Of a stretch of DNA of 12,575 nucleotides, positions 6,362 through 12,575 are shown piece after piece; position 1 is the first letter of the stretch, and every line of letters begins with the position of its first letter. Position numbers and translations under genes: made by a program. Below the pieces are notes generated by a model, which saw only the letters and a list, made by a program, of their open reading frames with translations, was not told where the DNA came from and made no database searches. Origin of the DNA: Deltaproteobacteria bacterium (GTDB lineage: Bacteria; Desulfobacterota; DSM-4660; Desulfatiglandales; HGW-15); assembly GCA_016926135.1 (NCBI GenBank), contig JAFGPH010000583.1:1-12575 (forward strand). The letters run 5' to 3'.

Positions 6362-6377
6362 AATGGAAAATTCCATT
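6362..6377. promoter_or_regulatory. Short palindrome in the gap before the MBL-fold gene, possible operator
   Basis: Within the 150-bp gap after the BKACE gene lies AATGGAA-AA-TTCCATT, with two perfect 7-bp arms and a two-base centre. A weak -35-like TTGATT (6354-6359) precedes it, but I find no convincing -10 box at the right distance. The AT-rich symmetrical sequence is shaped like a repressor site. Nothing else supports that role. Confidence 0.3.
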
Positions 6378-6418
6378 ATCCACGAAGCCTGGATCTTGGG
6401 AAAACGAAAGGAGTCTTT

Positions 6419-7051
6419 ATGGACCTGGAACAGATAAGGGTCGGATTCATGGCCGTCTTTGCCTACCTGCTGTCGTGCCCCCGCACCGGGGAGGCCCTTC
6501 TGATCGATCCCGGGGGAGACGAGGAGGAACTGGTGGACCATATCCGGAAAAGAGGTCTCTCCCTTGCCACCATCGTCAATACCCACGGTCACGGGGACCA
6601 CACCTGCGGCAACGGCAGGGTCAAGGCCCTCACGGGGGCGAAGATCGCCATGCATCCACTGGATGACCAGCTTTTCAACTCCCCGGCCGGGCAGGCGAGG
6701 GCCAGCGCCATGGGATTTGCGCCGTCCCCACCTGCGGACATTCATGTGCAGGAGGGCGATGTCATCTCGGCGGGAGACGTCTCCCTGACGGTGATCCATA
6801 CCCCCGGACACAGCCCCGGGGGCATCTGTCTCCTGAGCGACGGGAACCTCTTTACGGGGGACACCCTGTTTGTGGGCGGCATAGGGCGCACCGACTTGCC
6901 CGGGTCGTCTCACGCCCAGTTCATGGAGAGCATACGGACTCGACTCATGACCCTCCCCCATGAGACGGTGGTCTGGCCAGGACACGACTACGGCGACTCG
7001 CCTTCTTCAACCATCGGACGGGAGATTGCGACAAATCCATGGCTCGAATGA
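6419..7051 (+). CDS. MBL-fold metallo-hydrolase, glyoxalase II-like
   Basis: This is a 210-residue metallo-beta-lactamase-fold hydrolase with an intact two-metal site: THGHGDH (55-61) with His56, His58, Asp60 and His61; TPGHSPG with His131; GDTLF with Asp148; and PGHDY with His189. FVGGIGRTDLPG (151-162) is typical of the hydroxyacylglutathione-hydrolase-like / persulfide-dioxygenase-like branch. The protein is shorter than classical glyoxalase II (about 250), lacking the C-terminal glutathione-binding region, so the substrate is probably another thioester. AAGGAG lies five bases before the ATG. It follows the BKACE gene by 150 bp on the same strand and may be co-transcribed or have its own promoter. 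Confidence 0.9.
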   Translation: MDLEQIRVGFMAVFAYLLSCPRTGEALLIDPGGDEEELVDHIRKRGLSLATIVNTHGHGDHTCGNGRVKALTGAKIAMHPLDDQLFNSPAGQARASAMGFAPSPPADIHVQEGDVISAGDVSLTVIHTPGHSPGGICLLSDGNLFTGDTLFVGGIGRTDLPGSSHAQFMESIRTRLMTLPHETVVWPGHDYGDSPSSTIGREIATNPWLE

Positions 7052-7057
7052 GAGGAT

Positions 7058-7094
7058 GTGTAAAGTGATTCCACTTTGTGGAAGTGGATTACAC
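7058..7094. repeat. Imperfect nested inverted repeat after the MBL-fold gene
   Basis: Just after the stop of the MBL-fold gene, GTGTAA (7058-7063) pairs with TTACAC (7089-7094). Inside, CCACTT (7071-7076) pairs with AAGTGG (7082-7087) around a five-base loop. Together they can form one imperfect hairpin. There is no U-run directly after it, so it is at best a weak or Rho-assisted 3' end structure. The rest of the gap to 7305 is comparatively AT-rich, and I see no gene in it. Confidence 0.35.
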
Positions 7095-7305
7095 TCTTGT
7101 GTGGTACTTGCTTTCCCATCCTTTTTTGCCTCACGTTTGCTTTCCTCTAAGTTTTTGAACTACCACAGTATCTAGGTTGCTTATTCACGGCACACATCTT
7201 GCTCCAGGGGATGGGCAGAATGGATTACGGCAAGCTCAATCCCCTTGATGACCAATGCTCAGCATCCCCAGGCGCAGTGGAGATTTTCCAGGAGGCGGTT
7301 GAACT

Positions 7306-7818
7306 TTGAAGCCTGCTCAAACCCTCAAGCTCGCATTTATCGTGGCACTCCTGTTCGCCTCCCACGCCTATGCGCTGCGGCTGGGTTGGGTGTTTCGGGA
7401 TGGTGAGGCAACTGTACAACAGGCCACGGTCAGGGCCTTGGAGCAGCGGATAGAGCTGCTGGATGTCAAGCGTGAATTCTGGCAGCGGAGGGCTCGGGCG
7501 GCGAAGAAGACCATCCTCCGGAGCAGGCAGAGGATCGTGGAGGTGAGCGCCTACTCGGCGTGCGAAGCGGAGTGCGACGCGGATCCCCGCATCGCAGCCA
7601 GCACTCGACCGCCCAGGCCGGGAACTGTGGCCGTGAGTCGGGACTTGTTCAACATGGGCTGGACCTTCGGGAAACGGGTCTATCTGAAGGGGTTGGGGCC
7701 GTATATCATCAACGATGTGATGAATCAGCGATATCAGATGCGGGTGGATGTGTTCATGGATCACAAGCGGGCGGCGAGGGAGTTTGGGGTCCGCACCACG
7801 GAGGCGATATTGGGATAA
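7306..7818 (+). CDS. Exported 3D-domain (Asp-Asp-Asp) cell-wall protein
   Basis: This is a 170-residue protein starting with TTG. An in-frame TGA lies two codons upstream, GGAGG lies ten bases upstream, and residues 1-23 form a complete signal peptide (cleavage after AYA), so TTG is well supported. After a basic helical segment (about 35-75) comes a 3D domain (about 78-165), a double-psi beta-barrel like that of MltA-type and Rpf/YabE-type peptidoglycan enzymes. The three family aspartates are in VSRDL (Asp113), INDVM (Asp137) and VDVFM (Asp148). Two cysteines in SACEAEC (86 and 90) could form a disulfide. It probably acts on or binds peptidoglycan in the periplasm; the small size without an MltA domain leaves the activity open. 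It stands alone on the plus strand. Confidence 0.85.
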   Translation: MKPAQTLKLAFIVALLFASHAYALRLGWVFRDGEATVQQATVRALEQRIELLDVKREFWQRRARAAKKTILRSRQRIVEVSAYSACEAECDADPRIAASTRPPRPGTVAVSRDLFNMGWTFGKRVYLKGLGPYIINDVMNQRYQMRVDVFMDHKRAAREFGVRTTEAILG

Positions 7819-8113
7819 TCTCAAGCAAAGACACGCAACTTCTCCACACCAAAAGTAATCATACGATTCAGGTTATTTTCCCCATGTGCTCCATCCACAT
7901 CTGAACTGCCTTCCAAATTAAAGATAACAGTACCTGCAATCAGGAGCAGGCACGGATCTGTCAGGCATGTATAAGCTTTTGTGACAAGGTGATATCCTTT
8001 CAAAGTCCCGCTTACCGGCCGACTACCCTCCCTGCCTTAAGGTTATCTTGACAGGAAAACCCGCCAAACGTTAAAAAGGCAATTTAGTACGCAACAGCGA
8101 TGAGGTCATACAA
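7819..8113. other. AT-richer intergenic region without a supported gene
   Basis: This 295-bp gap is visibly richer in A and T than the flanking genes. A 60-codon minus-strand frame (7821-8003) ends next to the stop of the 3D-domain gene, but it has no ribosome binding site I can see and no recognisable motif, so I do not call it. The right end carries the possible promoter of the alpha/beta hydrolase gene. Confidence 0.5.
8048..8076 (+). promoter_or_regulatory. Possible promoter of the alpha/beta hydrolase gene
   Basis: A perfect -35 hexamer TTGACA (8048-8053) is followed after 17 bases by TTAAAA (8071-8076), a weak -10 match (three of six). Transcription would start about 30 bases before the ATG at 8114. 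The -35 box and spacing are good and the -10 is poor, so this is tentative. Confidence 0.42.
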
Positions 8114-8722
8114 ATGTCTGAAGAGCAGATTTTTTTTGAGGCAGAGGGGCTGAAGCTGGAGGGCCTGCTTGCGCATTTGCCGGGTGACAAAGGGGTCGTT
8201 ATGACTCATCCCCACCCGCTCTATGGCGGGGAGATGCACAACAACGTCGTGGAGGCGGTAGTCGGGGCCTATCGCGAAAAGGGTTACAGCACCCTCCGGT
8301 TCAATTTCAGGGGAGTGGGCGCAAGCCAGGGTTCCTACGACAACGGAAGGGGTGAGCAGGAGGACGTGGCCGCGGCCTTGAGCTACCTGGATGCCCTTGG
8401 GAAGAAGGAGATCGACCTGGCGGGATACTCCTTCGGCGCCTGGGTGAATGCCCTGGGGATCGAGAGGTTTCACCTGGCAAGACGGTTGATCATGGTTTCC
8501 CCTCCGGTCAGCTTCATCGATTTCCGTTTTCTCAAGCACAGCCCCAAGATCAGGCTGGTGATTGTGGGCACCGACGATGAGATCGCCGGGTGCGAGGCAG
8601 TGGAGAAGATGCTCCCCACCTGGAATCCGGAGGCCAAGCTCGAGGTCATTGAGGGAGGAGACCACTTCTACGGGAGGAAGACCGGGAGGCTCGAAGCCAT
8701 CATTTCCGAGTTCCTGGGGTGA
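8114..8722 (+). CDS. Small alpha/beta hydrolase
   Basis: This is a 202-residue alpha/beta-hydrolase of the compact COG2945-like type. It shows HPHPLYGG (32-39) after the first core strand as the oxyanion region, RFNFRGVGAS (62-71), the nucleophile elbow GYSFGA with Ser106, GTDDEI (152-157) with the acid Asp, and GGDHFY with catalytic His184. The triad is complete. The family hydrolyses esters or peptides, and the substrate is unknown. There is no signal peptide, so it is cytoplasmic. GAGG lies eight bases before the ATG. It is a single gene, preceded by a likely promoter and followed by the structured opgG leader. Confidence 0.9.
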   Translation: MSEEQIFFEAEGLKLEGLLAHLPGDKGVVMTHPHPLYGGEMHNNVVEAVVGAYREKGYSTLRFNFRGVGASQGSYDNGRGEQEDVAAALSYLDALGKKEIDLAGYSFGAWVNALGIERFHLARRLIMVSPPVSFIDFRFLKHSPKIRLVIVGTDDEIAGCEAVEKMLPTWNPEAKLEVIEGGDHFYGRKTGRLEAIISEFLG

Positions 8723-8773
8723 AGTGTCTCATGAGTGAGGAGGGCATGAAATAGATCTGCATTCTATCCGTGA

Positions 8774-8889
8774 TTTCACCACCCGCTTCCATCCTCCGTA
8801 GCAGGCTACTGCGGAGGACGGGTCGCTAGAGGCACGGAGGTCACAGAGGACGGGTGGTGAAAAAATGCTTTGACGTATTGCTCAAAGCA
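8774..8889 (+). repeat. Cluster of inverted and direct repeats in the opgG leader
   Basis: Several structures are packed into about 115 bp before opgG. TTTCACCACCCG (8774-8785) pairs perfectly with CGGGTGGTGAAA (8851-8862). Enclosed by it, TCCTCC (8792-8797) pairs with GGAGGA (8813-8818) around an inner GCAG / CTGC stem (8801-8804 and 8809-8812). GAGGACGGGT occurs twice in direct orientation (8814-8823 and 8846-8855). Downstream, TGCTTTGA (8866-8873) pairs with TCAAAGCA (8882-8889) around an eight-base loop. No U-run follows, so these are not simple terminators. They may be a leader RNA structure or a small palindromic repeat element. Confidence 0.5.
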
Positions 8890-8919
8890 GGGCTGAGACT
8901 GAAGGGGAGAGGGACGTCA

Positions 8920-10554
8920 ATGGAATGTTCAGTGAAAAGGCCGGCCGGGTCCATACGGTGGAGGAGATTCCTGTCGGACCGAGCCGGTTTGGTTGTCGGT
9001 GGCCACACGCTTTGGGGGTTTCTTTGGATGGTCGTTCTCGGATGGATCCTCAATCCATCCCCTCTCACGGCGGCGGATGTGCCCTTTTGCTTTCAAAATG
9101 TCGTGGACGAGGCAAGGGATCTAGCCAGTTCGCCTTTCAAGATCCCTGAAGGAGAGGTACCGGACTCCCTCCTGAAGATCAACTACGATCAGTGGCGGGA
9201 TATCCGGTTCAAGCCCCCGAAGGCCCTGTGGCGCGAAGAGGGTCTCCCCTTTACGGTCCAGTTCTTCCATCCGGGGCTTTACTTCGATCGCGTCGTTGGG
9301 TTTCAAATCGTGGATCCGCAGGGCCGGGCCCGGGAATACCTCTTTTCCAAGGACCTCTTCGACTACAAGCGCAAGGAGGTGGAGGCCCTGGTACCGGACA
9401 AGTTCGGGTTTGCGGGCTTCAGGGTCCACTATCCCATCAACAGGAAGGACTATCACGACGAGGTGTTTGTGTTCCTGGGGGCGAGCTACTTCAGGGCGGT
9501 CTGCCAGAACATCCATTACGGTCTTTCCGCGAGGGGCTTGGCCATCGACACCGCTCTTCCCGGAGGGGAGGAGTTTCCCTATTTCAGGAAGTTCTGGGTT
9601 GTCCAACCTGCTCCCAATGCCAAGGAGGTCACCGTATATGCCCTCATGGACAGCCCGAGCCTGACAGGGGCCTATCAGTTTGACGTCTACCCTGGAAAAG
9701 AGACCATGATGGATGTCAAAAGCGTGATCTATCTGCGCAAGAAGGTCCGGAAGCTTGGGCTGGCCCCCATGACGAGCATGTTCTACTACGGAGAGGAAGC
9801 CAGCCTAAGGCCGGTGGATGATTTCCGGCCCGAGGTGCATGACTCGGACGGGCTCATGGTGACCACGGGCTCGGGTGAGTGGATCTGGCGGCCACTGGTG
9901 AATCCCAGGCACCTGCTGGCGACCTCCTTTCAGGTTACCAATCCCAGGGGATTCGGCCTTTGCCAGAGGGACCAGGACTACGAGAGCTACCAGGACATGG
10001 AAAGTCACTATGAAAACCGGCCGAGTCTCTGGATCAGTCCTGTGGACGACTGGGGGAAAGGGAGTGTGGAACTGATCCAGATTCCCACGGACAAGGAGAT
10101 CAACGACAATATTGTCGCCTTCTTCGTGCCCGCCGGGCTACCCGAAATCGGGCAGCCTATTCACTTTGACTACCGTATGAGCTGGCACTACTTTTCCGAC
10201 GGCGGACGACCTCCGGCAGGGCGGGTGTTTGCCACCCGGACGGCCAAGGGCAAGAAGCAAGGGACCAGGAAGTTCGTGGTGGATTTTGCCGGCAGCCTGC
10301 TCGAGGCCCTCCCTGCGGACAAGCCCCTCCAGGCCGTCGTGAACGTGGGTGCCAACGCCGAACTCGTGGAGCAGCAACTCTCCAAGAACCGTGTGAACGG
10401 CCGCTGGCGCCTCGTGTTCCAGATCCGGATGGACGGCGAAAAGGTCGAACCCTCGACCGACCGGAAAACGGCCGACCCTGTCGAGCTGCGGGCCTTTCTC
10501 AAATTGGGTCAAGACGTGCTTACCGAGACCTGGAGTTACCTGTACCAGCCTTGA
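8920..10554 (+). CDS. opgG: Periplasmic glucan biosynthesis protein OpgG/MdoG
   Basis: This is a 544-residue protein (E. coli OpgG is 511 and OpgD 551) needed for making osmoregulated periplasmic glucans. Residues about 30-52 are the hydrophobic core of an export signal ending ...LTAA before DVPFCF; the N-terminal region is long and basic, with RRFL at 15-18, which only loosely resembles a Tat motif. Family sequences are clear: YDQWRDIRF (89-97), QFFHPGLYFDRV (114-125), the RVHYPIN and FVFLGASYFRAV segments, and near the C-terminal half NPRGFGL, QDYESYQDMESHYENRPSLW and WGKGSVELIQIPT. The ATG at 8920 has GGGGAGAGGG about six bases upstream; a longer GTG frame from 8854 would start inside the palindromic leader. 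The usual partner, the membrane glucosyltransferase gene opgH, does not follow. A Deg-type protease gene follows after 127 bp. Confidence 0.92.
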   Translation: MECSVKRPAGSIRWRRFLSDRAGLVVGGHTLWGFLWMVVLGWILNPSPLTAADVPFCFQNVVDEARDLASSPFKIPEGEVPDSLLKINYDQWRDIRFKPPKALWREEGLPFTVQFFHPGLYFDRVVGFQIVDPQGRAREYLFSKDLFDYKRKEVEALVPDKFGFAGFRVHYPINRKDYHDEVFVFLGASYFRAVCQNIHYGLSARGLAIDTALPGGEEFPYFRKFWVVQPAPNAKEVTVYALMDSPSLTGAYQFDVYPGKETMMDVKSVIYLRKKVRKLGLAPMTSMFYYGEEASLRPVDDFRPEVHDSDGLMVTTGSGEWIWRPLVNPRHLLATSFQVTNPRGFGLCQRDQDYESYQDMESHYENRPSLWISPVDDWGKGSVELIQIPTDKEINDNIVAFFVPAGLPEIGQPIHFDYRMSWHYFSDGGRPPAGRVFATRTAKGKKQGTRKFVVDFAGSLLEALPADKPLQAVVNVGANAELVEQQLSKNRVNGRWRLVFQIRMDGEKVEPSTDRKTADPVELRAFLKLGQDVLTETWSYLYQP

Positions 10555-10616
10555 TGGAACCGCAAGATTCGCGCTCCTTTTCGATCCCTCGGGGCGAACA
10601 CTCGAAGCAGGTTCCA
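10555..10616. repeat. Inverted repeat between opgG and the protease gene
   Basis: TGGAACC, beginning at the base after the opgG stop (10555-10561), pairs with GGTTCCA (10610-10616). The 48-base interval between them holds smaller GC-rich stems. There is no U-run, so it is not a clear intrinsic terminator. opgG and the protease gene could still be co-transcribed across it. Confidence 0.25.
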
Positions 10617-10681
10617 AATGGATGAAGATCGAATCTTCTTTGGGGAGGCAAAATGAGCACTCATGCAGGGGGGAAATGCGG

Positions 10682-12076
10682 ATGAGGAACTTCGTTACAC
10701 CCGTATGCGCGTCTCCGTATTGGACCAGCCTCGTGACCATCGTGATTCTGGCGGGCCTGACCCTGATTGGAGCGCCCCTGCTGGCAAAGGAGTCCTCAAG
10801 GCGCACCCCGGTGGTGCTGGCTGTGGAGAAGGTGAGCCCGGCGGTGGTCAATATCAGCACCATTGTGCAGGAAAGGGTAAGACCCTTTTTCCCGTTCCAC
10901 GGGGAGGACTTCTTCAAGGACTTTTTCCCCGAGTTTTTTTCAAGGGAGTATACCCGATCCAGCCTGGGCTCCGGCCTGATTGTTGACGGGAAGAAGGGCC
11001 ATGTCGTCACGAACCATCATGTGGTGGCCAGGGCCACCGAGATCAAGGTGATCACGGCCGATGAGAGGGAGTTCAAGGCCAGGTTGCTGGGTTCCGATCC
11101 CCGGTCCGATCTGGCCGTGCTCCAGATCGCGAGCGATCAGAAGTTCCCCGAGGTGAGAATGGGGAATTCCGACGATCTGATGATCGGGGAGACGGTGATC
11201 GCCATTGGAAACCCCTTCGGGCTCTCCCACACGGTCACGACCGGTGTGGTCAGCGCACTGGATCGGTCCGTGCGCGCCGAGGAGACGATATACCGCCATT
11301 TCATCCAGACTGACGCCTCCATCAACCCGGGAAACAGCGGCGGGCCCCTGCTCAACATCGAGGGGGAGGTCATTGGGATCAATACGGCTATCTATCAGAA
11401 GGCCCAGGGAATCGGCTTTGCAATCCCGATCAACAAGGTGGGCCGCATCGTGAAGGAACTCCTCCGGGCCGGGGAGGTCCGGGCCCCCTGGCTCGGCCTG
11501 GAACTGCAGGAACTGACCGACGGGCTCAGGAAGTCCTTTGCTTTCCCCGGGAAGATGAAGGGACTTCTGGTGAACGATGTTTACAGGGATGGACCGGCGG
11601 CCCGGGCAGGCATCCGCAGGGGTGACATCCTTGTGCGCATGGAAGGGATGGCCATGGGTTCCCTGGAGGAATACCGGGGGAATCTCTCAGAGTACACACC
11701 GGGTGACAGGCTGCGTCTCGGCGTGTTCCGAAAGGGGGAGGAAATCGGCCTTTCCGTTCAGCCTAGCTCGTTTCCGCTGGAACTGGCGGTGGAGATGGTG
11801 GATCGACGCATGGGCATCCGCGTGGCGGGGGCGGATCAGGGAACGAAGAGGCAGTACGGCATCAAGGACGGGGTGGTCATCGACAAGGTGAGGCAGGGTT
11901 CCGAGGCCGCCCGCATCGGGCTGCAGCCCGGGGATCTGGTGCTCAAGGTGAACGAGACGGCCGTTTCCGGCCTGGAGGACTTCCAGAAAGCGATCTCCGC
12001 GTACCATCACCTCTCATCCCTCACCCTTTTCATCAGGAGAGGGCCCTACGGGTTCTCCATCACCCTGGCCTTCTGA
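10682..12076 (+). CDS. htrA: HtrA/Deg-family periplasmic serine protease with two PDZ domains
   Basis: This is a 464-residue envelope protease/chaperone. Residues 1-35 form a signal peptide or N-terminal anchor (hydrophobic about 16-35, then LLA-KESS). The trypsin-like domain (about 45-260) has the full triad: TNHHVV with His113, SDLAVL with Asp143, and NPGNSGGP with Ser219. The LA loop around residues 66-90 is rich in Phe (FFPFHGEDFFKDFFPEFF), as in DegP/DegQ-type proteases. PDZ1 spans about 268-362 (APWLGLEL.., GPAARAGIRRGDIL) and PDZ2 about 372-464 (GSEAARIGLQPGDLVLKVN). The start was set at 10682 because a run of six G follows an A eight bases upstream; 10676 or 10622 are alternative starts. 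It degrades or refolds damaged envelope proteins, which fits the envelope genes around it. Confidence 0.93.
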   Translation: MRNFVTPVCASPYWTSLVTIVILAGLTLIGAPLLAKESSRRTPVVLAVEKVSPAVVNISTIVQERVRPFFPFHGEDFFKDFFPEFFSREYTRSSLGSGLIVDGKKGHVVTNHHVVARATEIKVITADEREFKARLLGSDPRSDLAVLQIASDQKFPEVRMGNSDDLMIGETVIAIGNPFGLSHTVTTGVVSALDRSVRAEETIYRHFIQTDASINPGNSGGPLLNIEGEVIGINTAIYQKAQGIGFAIPINKVGRIVKELLRAGEVRAPWLGLELQELTDGLRKSFAFPGKMKGLLVNDVYRDGPAARAGIRRGDILVRMEGMAMGSLEEYRGNLSEYTPGDRLRLGVFRKGEEIGLSVQPSSFPLELAVEMVDRRMGIRVAGADQGTKRQYGIKDGVVIDKVRQGSEAARIGLQPGDLVLKVNETAVSGLEDFQKAISAYHHLSSLTLFIRRGPYGFSITLAF

Positions 12077-12188
12077 CTGAGTTTCATTACCGAGACGGGG
12101 ATCGCACCCCGAATATCCAAGATGTTTTCCAATCTTGATCCGGTTTGATAGAATGCCCATCCTGATGCCTCCAGGTGAAATATTGAAT

Positions 12189-12217
12189 GGCCCACCGTCC
12201 TCTTCTGTCAGTGGGCC
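12189..12217. terminator. Weak hairpin at the convergent 3' ends of the protease gene and the C45 remnant
   Basis: GGCCCAC (12189-12195) pairs perfectly with GTGGGCC (12211-12217) across a 15-base loop, overlapping the last codons of the minus-strand remnant. Neither side has a T-run, so it could stop transcription only weakly. The rest of the 131-bp gap shows two smaller stems (12096-12111 and 12118-12137) and no gene. Confidence 0.3.
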
Positions 12218-12575
12218 GGATCAAACAAAGTTCGCAACTCAACCCTCTGCCAGTCGAAATTCCCCGGCGCCTTGAGCCACAGGGTCAGATCATCGGGGAC
12301 GGCGATAATCTGGTAGATTGTCTCGGTCGGCTGTGTGGGGCCACCTTCCGGGATCGTGGTGTCCAGGACCTCCATCATCTCTTCCGCATCAAAGAGTTCT
12401 CTCCCCAGACGGCAATGCCGGAGCAATGGGGAACGAAGGCATTGATCTTTGGAAACCATTCCATCGCATTCAACACAATCTGGTTCTGGATCCCCAATCC
12501 CGATGTCTCGGCCATGCCGATCAAGATATCCTTGTATCTCTGGGGATAGAGGGCGTAGATGGAGTCTGCGATCTG
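12208..12575 (-). pseudogene. Remnant of a C45-type autoproteolytic acyltransferase/hydrolase (internal deletion plus frame change, cut by window edge)
   Basis: Read on the minus strand from the window edge, one frame gives 63 residues. These include a helical segment with MAETSGLGIQNQIVLNAMEW and then HCSGIAVWGEN, where the Cys (codon 12425-12423) matches the catalytic cysteine exposed by self-cleavage in the C45/NTN-hydrolase family. That frame stops soon after (TGA near 12386). From about 12400 on, a different frame carries the typical C-terminal end: LFDAEEMMEVLD, then an ETIYQIIAVPDDLTLWLKAPG segment, ending at 12208. In intact relatives a large central part lies between these blocks. 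It is absent here, so the gene appears to be inactivated by deletion. The start lies outside the window. Confidence 0.7.

Noticed and set aside
5618..6985. Long minus-strand frame of 455 codons opposite the BKACE and MBL-fold genes
   Set aside because: It is antisense to two genes with complete catalytic motifs. Its translation is rich in His, Gly and Pro without domain motifs, typical of a shadow frame in GC-rich DNA.
7821..8003. 60-codon minus-strand frame in the gap after the 3D-domain gene
   Set aside because: No ribosome binding site, no recognisable motif, and codon choice unlike the neighbouring genes. It is probably chance in AT-richer DNA, though a gene remnant cannot be excluded.
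10138..11010. 290-codon minus-strand frame across the end of opgG and the start of the protease gene
   Set aside because: It is a shadow frame opposite two well-supported genes, with no recognisable protein features.

Overview
The window looks like a piece of chromosome from a Gram-negative bacterium, most likely a Desulfobacterota / former Deltaproteobacteria-type organism. This placement is an inference. It rests on the OmpA-type lipoprotein, the periplasmic glucan protein OpgG, a Do-type periplasmic protease, GC-rich coding DNA, strong GGAGG-type ribosome binding sites and the general look of the 5S rRNA. No phage, CRISPR array, plasmid function or complete insertion sequence is visible.

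Layout. (1) 1-440: the 3' end of a 23S rRNA gene, the 5S rRNA gene and a very strong intrinsic terminator, which close an rRNA operon read on the plus strand. (2) 454-3870: a minus-strand block. Read in its own direction it holds an HD-domain phosphohydrolase, a 136-bp element bounded by 17-bp perfect inverted repeats (MITE-like), a doubtful 74-codon frame, an exported D-Ala-D-Ala dipeptidase (VanX/DdpX family), an OmpA-domain lipoprotein with a near-consensus sigma-70 promoter, and an MGMT-fold protein whose alkyl-acceptor motif reads PYWR instead of PCHR. (3) 4072-7051: a plus-strand run of a PrmA-like methyltransferase, a hotdog thioesterase and a BKACE (beta-keto acid cleavage) enzyme, tightly packed, followed after 150 bp by a glyoxalase II-like metallo-beta-lactamase-fold hydrolase. 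(4) 7306-8722: an exported 3D-domain (cell-wall) protein starting at TTG, and a small alpha/beta hydrolase. (5) 8774-12076: a structure-rich leader, then opgG and a two-PDZ HtrA/Deg-type protease. (6) 12208-12575: on the minus strand, the remains of a C45-type acyltransferase/hydrolase. Its N-terminal catalytic-cysteine segment and its C-terminal segment lie next to each other in different frames, with the middle missing.

How the genes fit together. Much of the content concerns the cell envelope: lipoprotein, peptidoglycan dipeptidase, 3D-domain protein, OpgG and HtrA. The middle operon is metabolic. A BKACE enzyme exchanges a beta-keto acid with acetyl-CoA to give acetoacetate and a new acyl-CoA, and a thioesterase gene directly in front of it could act on that product. 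The window is mostly ordinary chromosome. The observations most worth following are the PYWR substitution, the deleted C45 gene, the MITE-like element with a reading frame running into it, and the hairpins in the opgG leader and over the HD gene's ribosome binding site. I did not find a clearly new multi-gene system.
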